NCBI GenBank assembly: GCA_026416535.1
Contig: JAOAFA010000098.1
Span: forward strand, 1 to 64,000
Length of the DNA: 64,000 bases
DNA from: Deltaproteobacteria bacterium
Lineage (GTDB): Bacteria > Myxococcota > SpSt-1050
Direction: 5' to 3'
The notes beneath the pieces are model-generated. The model saw nothing but the letters and a program-made list of their open reading frames with translations, did no database searches and was not told the origin of the DNA. Below, in pieces: positions 38,067-48,554 of the stretch. The position numbers and the translations under genes are program-made. How positions within the stretch are numbered: the stretch's first letter is position 1; every line of letters begins with the position of its first letter.

Positions 38067-40061
38067 TCAACGAACTCTCAACCGCCATTGAACAACCTCA
38101 GATTTGTTTGATAGAGATGAATCATCAACCGCATAAACCTGGATTGTTATTACCTGATTAGAAACAAGAGAATCGGGGATATTAAAGCTAAATATCACTT
38201 CATCGCTCTTCTTATTTATCAACAACTTTTTAAAATCATTATAAGGACTAATAATATTTGCATTAACCTCGGAAACAAAACTATTTTTATCTTCTACTTT
38301 AACCGTCAATTCTAATGTAGAACCGGGATCCACATATGAATTATAAACAGGGGATATTACGTTCACAATAGGCTTCACATTATCAATTACCTTTACTTGT
38401 ATAGTATCAGATTTACCTTCATTATTAGCAGTATCAACTGCAGTGGCCACAATTGAAAGTGTCCCTTCGGCTATTTCACTAAAAAGTTTGTAACTAAAAT
38501 CTTTAGTAATGGATCTCTGCGGGATAGGCAGTTCGTAGGTTTCTTCTACATCTACCCCTTCTATCCCTTCTATGTGATATGAAATAGACTTAATTGATAG
38601 ATTCGAGGATTGGCTAAAAATAGTCATATTTATAATAGATAAGGGATAAAACACATCCCCATTAGATGGAGAGAGTATTTTGACCACAGGCCTTGGATTT
38701 ACAACATTGACCCTAACAGGACTAGATGTGCCCTTCGTTTCAGACTCTGAATTATCGGTTGCCTCCACGTATATTATTAATTGATCACCAGCCTTAAGGT
38801 TAGACGGGATAATAAAATCGAAATTAAAACTTACTAGTGGTTGGGGTGGAGCAATAGAGATCTTTCTTTCCTCGGAATGAGCACCTGAAATTCTCAAGGT
38901 AATCTCTTTTATTTGATACCTTCCCGAAGTGGCTGTTCCGTAAATGGAGATCTTATCACCTATAGAAAAAGATGCATTATCTTGTGGAGAAATTATTACT
39001 ACTTTTGGCACGTCAGTTACAGAGGCGAAAAGCCTAAGTTCTACAGCATTTTCTATAGAACCATGCTTTGGATTATTTGTATCTTCAGCCCATGCATATA
39101 TAGAAAAACTCTCTCCATTTTTAAGTTTATCAGGGACAATAAAGCTAAATTCTTCTTCAACCACTCTTTTCTTGTTTACAACATCAATTACATTTACCTG
39201 TTCATTGTAAGAAAAATAATAATACACCTTATCAACAAGAGAACAATCATCCTCTGCTTTGAGTTTTACATCAATCTTTTCATTGATCGAGACAAAAGAA
39301 CCATAGGCAGGACTAATAAACGTTAAAACTGGTGCATTCTCATCGAATGGGTGCCCATTTATCTTTAACAAAAGTCTCTTTTCCACAAAATTTACCTGCA
39401 AAGAGCCATCATATACTCTTAAAAGTAGTTGAACAACACCACAATTTCTTTTAGGAGCAACCAATCTGTACCTCCTACTAACGTATTTTTCATCTACCTT
39501 TTCAGAAATCTTTGTAGTAATATAGTTGCTTAAATCCATAAGTTCTATTTTACTTATTCCTGAGTTTAAATCCTGGGCCTCCACGAGGATAGAGAATGTA
39601 GAATCTGAATATATTATATCAGAGGGAGATTGGTCTTTTTCAAATTTAATGATCTGAGGCGGAGACATATCTAAGATCCTAACTATAACGACATTAGAAA
39701 CAACGAACAACCCTTCATTCGTCTCAGCTATAACTTTACAGAAAATACTCTCCTCATTCGAATCTTTATCAACTGTAAAATTTGTTATCTCCACCTGGTA
39801 AGGAGGTGTGCGATTTTGAACACCTGCAATGTCGAAAAACCTCTTACCGGCTATAAACACCATATTTCTCAACGGGGCCAATCCATCAACTTTTAGAGTA
39901 AATTTAATCGTCTCCCCGGGTATTGCGGAAATAATGAGATCCTTTGACTCCGGTATCAGCTTCAACACATATTTATCCTCTTCCTTTCCTTCCTTTAATT
40001 CCGCATTAATACAAGAAAAAACTCCTATCACTACCACACATATAGCAATAAACTTTTTCAT
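38067..40061 (-). CDS. Secreted protein with tandem Ig-like/cadherin-like domains
   Basis: MKKFIAICVVVIGVFSCINA signal; repeated P-x-V-x-I-x-SP-x-x-(G/N) domain starts (VVIISPQDNASFSIGDKI, VKILSPSNGDVFYPLS, VNVISPVYNSYVDPGS). Confidence 0.75.
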   Translation of the reverse strand: MKKFIAICVVVIGVFSCINAELKEGKEEDKYVLKLIPESKDLIISAIPGETIKFTLKVDGLAPLRNMVFIAGKRFFDIAGVQNRTPPYQVEITNFTVDKDSNEESIFCKVIAETNEGLFVVSNVVIVRILDMSPPQIIKFEKDQSPSDIIYSDSTFSILVEAQDLNSGISKIELMDLSNYITTKISEKVDEKYVSRRYRLVAPKRNCGVVQLLLRVYDGSLQVNFVEKRLLLKINGHPFDENAPVLTFISPAYGSFVSINEKIDVKLKAEDDCSLVDKVYYYFSYNEQVNVIDVVNKKRVVEEEFSFIVPDKLKNGESFSIYAWAEDTNNPKHGSIENAVELRLFASVTDVPKVVIISPQDNASFSIGDKISIYGTATSGRYQIKEITLRISGAHSEERKISIAPPQPLVSFNFDFIIPSNLKAGDQLIIYVEATDNSESETKGTSSPVRVNVVNPRPVVKILSPSNGDVFYPLSIINMTIFSQSSNLSIKSISYHIEGIEGVDVEETYELPIPQRSITKDFSYKLFSEIAEGTLSIVATAVDTANNEGKSDTIQVKVIDNVKPIVNVISPVYNSYVDPGSTLELTVKVEDKNSFVSEVNANIISPYNDFKKLLINKKSDEVIFSFNIPDSLVSNQVITIQVYAVDDSSLSNKSEVVQWRLRVR

Positions 40062-40336
40062 CAGACCACCTCTCTGAGCTAATAATAGCAAAATAACTAT
40101 GTAAATCAACAATAAAATTCACAACTGCTAAGGTAATAGTAGGAGAAAGAAAACTCAAGTTAAATTCTCTATTTTATTCTCTTCCTTTTCAAAACTAAGA
40201 CTCCATAAAAGCCTTTTAAGGGTTTTTGGATTCATCATTGAAATTAAATTAGATTAATAAGATCCCAATTCATACCAAAAATAGGAAAAAAGGAGAAACA
40301 CTTGAGGTTACCCCGAAGAAGATAGAGCTAAAATAC

Positions 40337-41743
40337 TCAATCACATTCATCTATGGTAACTGGGAATACTTTGGAGGGGGGTTTCCACTGTGAAACGGGC
40401 AGTTTATTTCCTTTAGAATCTTGCTGTCTCTCTTGAGCATCGGGGATATTATCTCTATCGGCATCAGTGTTCCAATTAACAGTTCCAGTTCCCCCCTTCG
40501 AAGGAAGCAATTGGTTTGCCTTATCCTTATTAGTTGTCTCATCACCAAAAGAATCATACCGTGTTACAAAATGATCACCATTTACATCAATAATTTCTAA
40601 AAGCCTCTGATTACCAGGCCATTCTTCTGTACCCGTCCAGACATCACCAGCCAATCCAAAAGTAAACTTATAACCTATTCTAAGTCCCTTGGGGAGAACA
40701 AATGATATAGTCCAGATATTATCACCCGATATCTCATCGCCATTTGTCCCATCATCATACATCTGGATCACATTCGGCTTCCAGTTCTTAAACACTTCTT
40801 GATTTAATTTCTCATCCTGAATAGGTGAATCCTTGTGAATTCCAAGTGCAATAAACATCTTCGCACCGTCTTTTTTAGTTGCCCATTTATAAGGATTGAT
40901 TGTATTACCATTAGAATCGACAAGTCCCTCATTAATATTTGCCGTAATTACTGTTGCTAACCTACTTTCATCATATTTTGCAATAAATTCAAACTCCGAA
41001 GAACTTTTCATGACTTGCGTCTCAAAAGGCTCTACAGATTTATCATCTCCTTCTGTATAATCTACACTATTATTCCTCAAAAACTTTTCTGAAAGTATAC
41101 TTTTAGAATTATTATCTTTAAGAAATGAGACAACATCAAACATAATATCACTCCCGGTATCACTTCCAGCATTCAATATCTTTGTCACCATTGTCAAAAG
41201 TCTGTTTGACTCAGAATCCTTCTCAAATTTCAAGAAGACTTCACCTTTTGCATTTTTTATAGCACAATATGAGATTGTAGAAAGAGATAACCCCATTCTT
41301 CTTAATTTCGAAATAGCAAGTATTGTATAAGTTGTTGTCCTCTCATCTATCACATTATCAATAACCTTAACCTTAAATGAATCGCTCTTACTCTCTTCGA
41401 TTGTCGATGCCTTGTCTAATTTTGGGTAAATATCAAATAAAACTCTGTTACCGCTTCTTAGCACCACAATCGCATTATTCAAGTCTACTTTAGAACTAAC
41501 TTCTATTGCGAATTTCCCATCTTGTGCTATCATCCCACTTTTTACTGCAACACTATCTCCAGATGAGGAAATAAGATCTGCTGTCCCGGATTTTAAAAAA
41601 TTCGTAACACCTACTATTATCCTATTTTCAACGGAACCAGGGTCTTCTGGCACACTCGATAAATTACTGAATAGCAAACTCTCTATACCACAATTTTGTA
41701 GACAGATAACTATAAATATAACAAACAAATATCTCTTCACCAT
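40337..41743 (-). CDS. Lipoprotein with choice-of-anchor/E-set-like domain and Ca-binding-like tail
   Basis: MVKRYLFVIFIVICLQNC lipobox; YDDGTNGDEISGDNIWTISFVLP; C-terminal DADRDNIPDAQE. Confidence 0.65.
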   Translation of the reverse strand: MVKRYLFVIFIVICLQNCGIESLLFSNLSSVPEDPGSVENRIIVGVTNFLKSGTADLISSSGDSVAVKSGMIAQDGKFAIEVSSKVDLNNAIVVLRSGNRVLFDIYPKLDKASTIEESKSDSFKVKVIDNVIDERTTTYTILAISKLRRMGLSLSTISYCAIKNAKGEVFLKFEKDSESNRLLTMVTKILNAGSDTGSDIMFDVVSFLKDNNSKSILSEKFLRNNSVDYTEGDDKSVEPFETQVMKSSSEFEFIAKYDESRLATVITANINEGLVDSNGNTINPYKWATKKDGAKMFIALGIHKDSPIQDEKLNQEVFKNWKPNVIQMYDDGTNGDEISGDNIWTISFVLPKGLRIGYKFTFGLAGDVWTGTEEWPGNQRLLEIIDVNGDHFVTRYDSFGDETTNKDKANQLLPSKGGTGTVNWNTDADRDNIPDAQERQQDSKGNKLPVSQWKPPSKVFPVTIDECD

Positions 41744-43656
41744 ACAACCTCCATGGTCGCTTTAGATCTAACTACCTTAAAAATATTTTCTGAGGGTGAC
41801 TGCTCTCCTCTATTTTGATCCTTATTAAGGTATTCAAGATAATATCTAATAGAAGCACCCCCAAATACATAAGATAACATTACAAAAGGTTTATGCTTTA
41901 CTGTGAGATAATTGTAATAAATTGACTCGGTGGGATCACTAGATCTATTCTTCTCATCCCATGTATCATACTGATAGCCCAATGTTGCCTTAAACTCATC
42001 GTTAAATTGATACTCAGTAGCAAATCTAAGCGTTAAAATGTTTCCAACATAATCATCTTCTTTTTTCCCTACCTTTCTATAATCTGTATCCATTATAAAC
42101 TTTGCTTTAATAGATAAACCGAGCCCTGAAACAAATGATGGAAAATATTTAGTCGTAAAGACGAATAGATTTGTATGTCGATCCTGATTTCTTTTATAAA
42201 CCGAACGTGGGTCTCTTCCTCTATCAAGGGTATTTGAATAGTCGTAAAAGTCCGTATCAGTATACCCTTCTGAATATGTAAAATTGGGGTATGTATTATC
42301 AATATCCCTATTCTGTCTATTTGTATTATATGTCAAAAATGTATACTCAAGTGAAAAGGAGAAATCACCTGTATTTAAATTGTTCAATAAAGTAACGCCT
42401 CTCCACCCAATACATGATTCATAAAACGGCTCATCAAAATCGATAAACTCATTTGCAAGATTAAGAGTAGGCAGTTGACCACCCTCCATAAATCCATCTG
42501 TAACAAGGACATCTGCCTCTCTTCGAGTTCCAAAAGTTGCTGTCCAATTTTCACCAAAATTGAAAATTTCGAGTTTCAATTGATAATTTATCTCTTCCAA
42601 TGGAACAAATTCAACAAGAAGCTTTTCAATAGCATCACTTACCGGGTCAGACGAATAAATCATGGGGAACATACCCTGGGATTCTCTTACACCGTTTGTA
42701 GCGTACTTAGTATTAATCGCCGAGAGTGAATATCCAACAATAAAATTAATTGAGATTTTATCAGTCACATCGTATTCCATTTCAAAAGTAGCATTAAGAT
42801 TTCTATACCTATAATCAAGGGCTACAGCATTATCTTTCTCACAGTTAGCTATAGGATTTCCAAGCTCATCTTTACAATCTGGGTATTTGGCTCCTTTAGC
42901 ATCAGGATCCAATAGATTTGCTTCAAGATCATTTACAAAGCTTACAATGCTGGTGAGATTTAATCTATCAGAAATATTATATTTTAATTTTGCTGCATAG
43001 GCATAATCATTAGTATAAAATGGATTTGTCAGGATAGGATCACCTATGCCTGTTGACCAACCTGGTCCAACATAGAGTTTCGGTAATGCTATTATCCCAA
43101 GCACATACTCTATATCCCTCCCTTTATTGGCACCTTCAACAAATATGCCCTTGCCGTTATCTCGGTCAATGTACCGAGATTTACCTATAGTATAAGGATT
43201 AAACATTGAAAAATCAGATGAACCAACACTTACTGCTGTTACAAAAGGAATAGGTGGTGCAAGTCTAATATTGTAACCTCTTAGCTTTATATACTCTGCT
43301 CGATTCATTCCTAAGGATTCCCCTGATGTATTTGGTTTATCATACTTTATATCCCCACTCTCCCACCAATCCTGCCAAACAGAACCAAATCTACTTTCAA
43401 GCCTAACTGTGGCAAGCACATATTGTGAGACATGCCCTTTGATATTCAATTCAAACTCAGACCCGACTCCATTATCCCCACTTATACCTTCTTTGGGCCA
43501 AAACGGATTTCCTAGAGTAAGAACTCCTTGAGAATCATTATTGCGATAAAGCCATTTATTATATATCTTCCCATAAAACTCAAAATTTGCGGTATCAGAG
43601 TACACAATAGAATAAAAGCAAAACACAAAGGGTAACAAGAAAGTAACTCTTCTCAT
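41737..43656 (-). CDS. Large outer-membrane beta-barrel (porin-like) protein
   Basis: Signal MRRVTFLLPFVFCFYSIVYSD; many amphipathic strands; aromatic residue at the C-terminus (ATMEVVW). Confidence 0.65.
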   Translation of the reverse strand: MRRVTFLLPFVFCFYSIVYSDTANFEFYGKIYNKWLYRNNDSQGVLTLGNPFWPKEGISGDNGVGSEFELNIKGHVSQYVLATVRLESRFGSVWQDWWESGDIKYDKPNTSGESLGMNRAEYIKLRGYNIRLAPPIPFVTAVSVGSSDFSMFNPYTIGKSRYIDRDNGKGIFVEGANKGRDIEYVLGIIALPKLYVGPGWSTGIGDPILTNPFYTNDYAYAAKLKYNISDRLNLTSIVSFVNDLEANLLDPDAKGAKYPDCKDELGNPIANCEKDNAVALDYRYRNLNATFEMEYDVTDKISINFIVGYSLSAINTKYATNGVRESQGMFPMIYSSDPVSDAIEKLLVEFVPLEEINYQLKLEIFNFGENWTATFGTRREADVLVTDGFMEGGQLPTLNLANEFIDFDEPFYESCIGWRGVTLLNNLNTGDFSFSLEYTFLTYNTNRQNRDIDNTYPNFTYSEGYTDTDFYDYSNTLDRGRDPRSVYKRNQDRHTNLFVFTTKYFPSFVSGLGLSIKAKFIMDTDYRKVGKKEDDYVGNILTLRFATEYQFNDEFKATLGYQYDTWDEKNRSSDPTESIYYNYLTVKHKPFVMLSYVFGGASIRYYLEYLNKDQNRGEQSPSENIFKVVRSKATMEVVW

Positions 43657-43677
43657 AATACATCCTTATAAAAAAGT

Positions 43678-44502
43678 TTACCTATAAACCATGGGTATCC
43701 TTACGATCTCCCATTTTGAGGGATCAGGATCACACTTAAATCCCTTCAATATCTCGTATTGTTTCTCTATTTCCTCTTTACCACCTTTTGCCGGTGCTAC
43801 GATTATATCTATTACATGTGGATCACAATCATAATCTGAACCACCTCCAAATCTATGTGGACCTTCATATTCATTTACCTTCCTTGTCAGAAAGTCCTTT
43901 TTATCTGGATATCCCTCATTGCTTTGCATTATCACCTGGAAACCCCACTTGGTAGAAAACCCTCCCAAATCCTTCTTAGGAACAATTGCTATAATACTCC
44001 TACCCTGAACAAATGTCCTTTTAGGAACTACTATTCTTTCTTTAAATTTTTCTGCCTTGAGTTTTATCTCATCATTTATCCTCGCCCTACTCTGAGGAGA
44101 AAGGACAATACACTTTTCATAAAAAGATTCCTTTTCAAATTTTATGTTCAAACCTGGCAAACCCTCTTCTTCACCTGATCCTTCTTTATGATCCATGTCA
44201 ATAAATACAAATGCCATTTGTATTGAAAAGCCATTACCGGGCTGTGGCCAACTCTTTGAATTCCAGGGGTCTTCGATCTTTGCATTAACAGTTAATTTAA
44301 ACTCTACATCTTCTCCCTTCTCTCTGACCTCCAATCTTGATATATCAAATGAACCCTTCTTATAAACAGAATCCGTAGGATATATGTAACTCCCCGGCCC
44401 CTTATCATCACCAATAGGATCATCAAACAAAACCTCTTCTCCAAACAAGTAATTGGATACAACAAAACTCACAAAGATTAAGATGATAATCCTGTGTTTC
44501 AT
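43678..44502 (-). CDS. Secreted protein with glucodextranase-like DOMON (C-terminal binding-module) domain
   Basis: DDPIGDDKGPGSYIYPTDSVYKKGSFDISRLEV...FVFIDMDHKEGSGEEEGLPGLNIKF is characteristic of the glucodextranase-like DOMON domain. Confidence 0.8.
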   Translation of the reverse strand: MKHRIIILIFVSFVVSNYLFGEEVLFDDPIGDDKGPGSYIYPTDSVYKKGSFDISRLEVREKGEDVEFKLTVNAKIEDPWNSKSWPQPGNGFSIQMAFVFIDMDHKEGSGEEEGLPGLNIKFEKESFYEKCIVLSPQSRARINDEIKLKAEKFKERIVVPKRTFVQGRSIIAIVPKKDLGGFSTKWGFQVIMQSNEGYPDKKDFLTRKVNEYEGPHRFGGGSDYDCDPHVIDIIVAPAKGGKEEIEKQYEILKGFKCDPDPSKWEIVRIPMVYR

Positions 44503-44623
44503 TAGATGACCTCCTTAAAAATGATTTAAGTCAAAAATAGCTTATACCAATTTTTTATTGTCATTGCAATCAAACAAATTTCAAAATCTTTTACTGATTT
44601 TACCATACTTATTCAATCATATG

Positions 44624-44672
44624 CCTTATCCACGTGCAGTTATGTAGTAATTTTCACTACTCCCGGATAAGG
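44624..44672. repeat. Nested inverted repeat / stem-loop upstream of smc
   Basis: CCTTATCC (44624-44631) ... GGATAAGG (44665-44672) enclosing GTAGT (44644-44648) - AATTTTC - ACTAC (44656-44660); T-rich tract follows on + strand. Confidence 0.55.
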
Positions 44673-44969
44673 ATATTTTTAATTTTCCAAAAACTCGCAA
44701 ATTACACTTCAAAGGAAAAAGCTCTTTACTGTATAGGAAAGTGTTAAAAGAGTGCCAGGTTATTAATAATTAGGAAGCCCTGTTATAAATACAAATAACA
44801 AGTCAGGAGGTTATACCCAACATTTTAGTTTCCCAGAGATATTAAATTTTGCCCTCCTAAAAAAACATCTTGCTTTTCCAAAAAGATTGTGATAGAAGAC
44901 TCAGGCTTTAACGTATTGTAACACACATTGCAATATATGTATTTATAATAGTTTATATTATGAGGATGT

Positions 44970-47900
44970 ATGAAACCTTTAAGGCTTGAACTAATTGGCT
45001 TCAAATCATTTTTCAATCATACCGTATTTACGTTTAATGACGGGATAACCTGTGTTGTTGGTCCAAATGGTTGTGGAAAAAGCAATGTTGTAGACGCAAT
45101 AAGATGGGTCTTAGGAGAGCAGGCCCCTAGTAAAATAAGGGGTAAATCCATGGACTCTGTAATATTCAGTGGCACAGATAAATATGCAGCCTCTGGAATG
45201 GCAGAGGTATCCTTTTACTTTGAAAATAACGAAAAAAATCTTCCTCCCCAATATAACTCCTACAATGAGATTTGCATTACAAGACGGATTTTTAAAACCG
45301 GCGAAAGCGAATATATGATTAATAAGGTTCCCTGCAGACTAACAGACATAGTCGAACTCTTTTTAGGAACAGGCTTCGGTACAAAGGCATATTCAATCAT
45401 TGATCAGGGAACTATTACAAACCTTGCTACAGCATCACCAGATGAAAGAAGACTTATGATTGAGGAGGCAGCAGGAATTACAAAATATAGAAATAGAAAA
45501 AAAGTGGCTCTTTCAAGGCTTGAGCAATCAGAAAATAATCTCTTACGAATATCCGATGTCATCAAAGAAATAGATAGACAGATAGTGGTTATCCAAAAGC
45601 AGGCAAGGAAAGCAGAAAAATACAAAAGCTTAAAAGAGGAGTTCAATAAAATCGAATTAAAACGCATTAGATACGAACTTAAATGTATAATAGAAGAGGA
45701 AAAAGGGACCCAAGATGAAATAGAACACCTGAAAAACAAAGAATCAGAGCTTACTACACAGCTTACCAATCTTGAATCAAGGCATCTAGACATCAATTCT
45801 GAAATGGGAGAAAAAGAAAAGATATTAAATGAGCTAAATAATCAACTATTATCTATTGAGAGTCGAGTCAGGTTAGTTGAAAACGAAAAAAACTTCTATC
45901 AAAAGGAAATAGAACACCTTAATTTAAACAATCTCAATGGTGCTGATAGAATCACAAAAATTAAAGAAAGGATAGATGAACTCGAAAAAGAAACTGAGAT
46001 TAAAAACAAGGAAAAGGAAGAGATTGAAAATGAGATCGCAATCCATTCCATGAGAATTTCTGATCAAGAAAAAGAACTCTCAGAAATCACCAATAAGAAA
46101 CAGACGGTCCAATCGAAGTTGTCAGATGTCCAGCGTGAACTCATAGAAACAATGACAAATATTGCAAAATTCTCCAACAGAAGAAGCTATGTTGAATCAA
46201 TTCTACAAGAAAATAGCAAAAAGTTGGAGGCCCTAAAACTTGAGTGCAAACATCTTAGTTCCCAGTTTTCAGAACAAGAAAATTTACTAAAAACCAAACA
46301 AGCTGAAATCGAAATTAAATTAAAAGACGTAGAAAGCTTAGAAGCAAAGTTCTCTACATTTTCTGAAAAATTAATGGATTTAGAAAGCCAGCTACTTAAA
46401 TCTGAAACTACAATAATAAACACAAAAGAGAAACTTGCAGAAATGAAGTCTAGGTATAATTCACTATTAGAACTCGAAAGGAATCTTGAAGGATTTGATG
46501 AAGGCATTAAGAATATTCTCAAGGCGAGAAGTGAAAATCTTGATGAGAGAATTTCTAATGGCATCATGGGTCTAATCACTGAATACATAGAAGTAGAACC
46601 GGCTTATGAAAGGGCTATTGAGTCAGTATTAGGCGAAAAGCTACAGTCTTTAATAATAAGGGAACCCGAGGTAGGTCTCTATGCAATTGATTTTTTAAAG
46701 CAGACGTCCTCTGGGAGAACCACCTTTATACCGATAAAACCAAAACACCCACTATCATCCCATGGTACTCCATCTGGCAATGGGGTTATCGGACCCGCCT
46801 TAAATTTTGTAAAATGTCAACCTGAATTTCAAGAAATATCTAATGCACTCTTTGGAGACGTAGTGATTGTTGACAATTTAAGTAATGCCCTCAGCCTATG
46901 GTCTAATAACGGTTTCCAAAAGACTCTTGTTACAATAGATGGAGAGATAATCGAACATTCTGGGATTATCACTGGAGGCAGAAAGGAAAAGGCAGGTGGT
47001 CAGTTCGCAAGGAAAAGAGAGATAAAAGAACTGAAATCAAGAATCGAAGAATTTGAGACACTCTTCGAGATAGAACAGCAAAAATATGCAGCTATCAAAG
47101 AAGATTTAATAAGACACAGAGGTCTTTTAGAATCCCTAAAAGAAGAAATCCAAAGGAACAAAATACATAAAGTTGAAATTGAAAAGGATATATCATCAAT
47201 AAAAGAACGTCTAAGCCGTATAAATGATAGACTAAATGTAATTTACTTTGAAACAGAGAAATACGAAGACGAGTTAAGAGGCAACAAAGAGGAGCTTATT
47301 AATATAGAAGAACTACTTAAGGGTCTTGAACTCAAGAGGGACGAGCTCAAGACCCTTGAGCAATCTATCCAGAGGGAGCTTTCTGAGCTCACCACAGAGG
47401 AAAAAATACAAAACGATAGATTGACTAACTTTCGCATACAATCAGCTTCTGACAACGAGAAACTCCTATCAATAAAAAATCTACTAAACAGAATATCCAA
47501 TGAACAAAAGGAATTAAATTATGAAGTGGACATACTTACAAAATCCATCTCTTCTAACAATATAAAAATTGGTCAATTAAAAAAGCAGATTGTTGATAAA
47601 GAGAATGAATGTAGTATCCTCATTGAAGAACACAAAAAAATAACAGAGCAAAAAAACCTCTTGATGAATGATTTTAATAAATTTTCAGAAGAGATTCTCA
47701 ATATAGAAGGATTGATTAAAGACATACATAAACATATTTTAAATATCAGAGAACAGGTAGGAGCACTTACAATTAGGCTAAAAGAGATTCAATTTAGAAA
47801 AGAAAACTCTATCAATTTTTGTTTAGATAAGCTAAATATAGATATAACCAAAGAATTAACTAGTGGCTCAATCTCAAATGCTGAGGCCCTAACTGATGAT

Positions 47901-48554
47901 GACCTACGCCAAATAGAGGAATTAAAAAATATAATTGAAAACTTTGGTGAGATAAATCTCACTGCCATAACTGAATATGAAAATCTAAGCAAAAGAAGGG
48001 AATTCCTCCAAAGTAATTATGATGATTTAAGGAGGGCAATGGAAAATCTAAAAAGGGCGATTGCAAGAATTAATAGAATATCAAAAGAAAGATTCATCGA
48101 GACATTCAATAAAATAAATGAGAAGCTTGTTGAGGTCGCCCCCGCACTTATGACAGGTGGCAAAATCTCTCTAAAACTTACAGATGAAAATAATTTACTT
48201 GAAAGTGGTGTCGATATAATCGTAAATCCTAAAGGCAAGAAGTTATTGTCAATTGATATGTTATCTGGGGGTGAAAAGGCACTTGTTGGTTTATCTGTAA
48301 TATTCGCAATCTATAAGATCAAACCATCACCCTTCTGTGTCTTGGATGAGGTAGATGCCCCATTAGACGAAGCAAACACTGGAAGATTTATAACTTTTAT
48401 CAAAGAACTCTCAAAAAATAATCGTTTTATGATAATTACTCATAACAAGAGGACAATGGAGGCGGCGAATCAGCTCTATGGTATTACAATGCAGGAACCA
48501 GGTATATCAAAGGCAATACCACTAACCCTAGATCAAATATTCAATGAACAATAA
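44970..48554 (+). CDS. smc: Chromosome segregation protein SMC
   Basis: Walker A GPNGCGKSNVVDAIRWVLGEQ; long coiled coils; hinge; LSGGEKALVGLSVIFAIYKIKPSPFCVLDEVDAPLD. Confidence 0.98.
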   Translation: MKPLRLELIGFKSFFNHTVFTFNDGITCVVGPNGCGKSNVVDAIRWVLGEQAPSKIRGKSMDSVIFSGTDKYAASGMAEVSFYFENNEKNLPPQYNSYNEICITRRIFKTGESEYMINKVPCRLTDIVELFLGTGFGTKAYSIIDQGTITNLATASPDERRLMIEEAAGITKYRNRKKVALSRLEQSENNLLRISDVIKEIDRQIVVIQKQARKAEKYKSLKEEFNKIELKRIRYELKCIIEEEKGTQDEIEHLKNKESELTTQLTNLESRHLDINSEMGEKEKILNELNNQLLSIESRVRLVENEKNFYQKEIEHLNLNNLNGADRITKIKERIDELEKETEIKNKEKEEIENEIAIHSMRISDQEKELSEITNKKQTVQSKLSDVQRELIETMTNIAKFSNRRSYVESILQENSKKLEALKLECKHLSSQFSEQENLLKTKQAEIEIKLKDVESLEAKFSTFSEKLMDLESQLLKSETTIINTKEKLAEMKSRYNSLLELERNLEGFDEGIKNILKARSENLDERISNGIMGLITEYIEVEPAYERAIESVLGEKLQSLIIREPEVGLYAIDFLKQTSSGRTTFIPIKPKHPLSSHGTPSGNGVIGPALNFVKCQPEFQEISNALFGDVVIVDNLSNALSLWSNNGFQKTLVTIDGEIIEHSGIITGGRKEKAGGQFARKREIKELKSRIEEFETLFEIEQQKYAAIKEDLIRHRGLLESLKEEIQRNKIHKVEIEKDISSIKERLSRINDRLNVIYFETEKYEDELRGNKEELINIEELLKGLELKRDELKTLEQSIQRELSELTTEEKIQNDRLTNFRIQSASDNEKLLSIKNLLNRISNEQKELNYEVDILTKSISSNNIKIGQLKKQIVDKENECSILIEEHKKITEQKNLLMNDFNKFSEEILNIEGLIKDIHKHILNIREQVGALTIRLKEIQFRKENSINFCLDKLNIDITKELTSGSISNAEALTDDDLRQIEELKNIIENFGEINLTAITEYENLSKRREFLQSNYDDLRRAMENLKRAIARINRISKERFIETFNKINEKLVEVAPALMTGGKISLKLTDENNLLESGVDIIVNPKGKKLLSIDMLSGGEKALVGLSVIFAIYKIKPSPFCVLDEVDAPLDEANTGRFITFIKELSKNNRFMIITHNKRTMEAANQLYGITMQEPGISKAIPLTLDQIFNEQ

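Noticed and set aside
38913-39326. 137-aa plus-strand ORF
   Set aside because: Antisense to the Ig-domain gene; no family resemblance
44805-44858. AGGAGG / CCTCCT inverted repeat upstream of smc
   Set aside because: Six-bp arms separated by 42 nt; likely coincidental
44944-44949. TATAAT upstream of smc as promoter
   Set aside because: No acceptable -35 at 16-18 nt; TTGCAA is only 10 nt away
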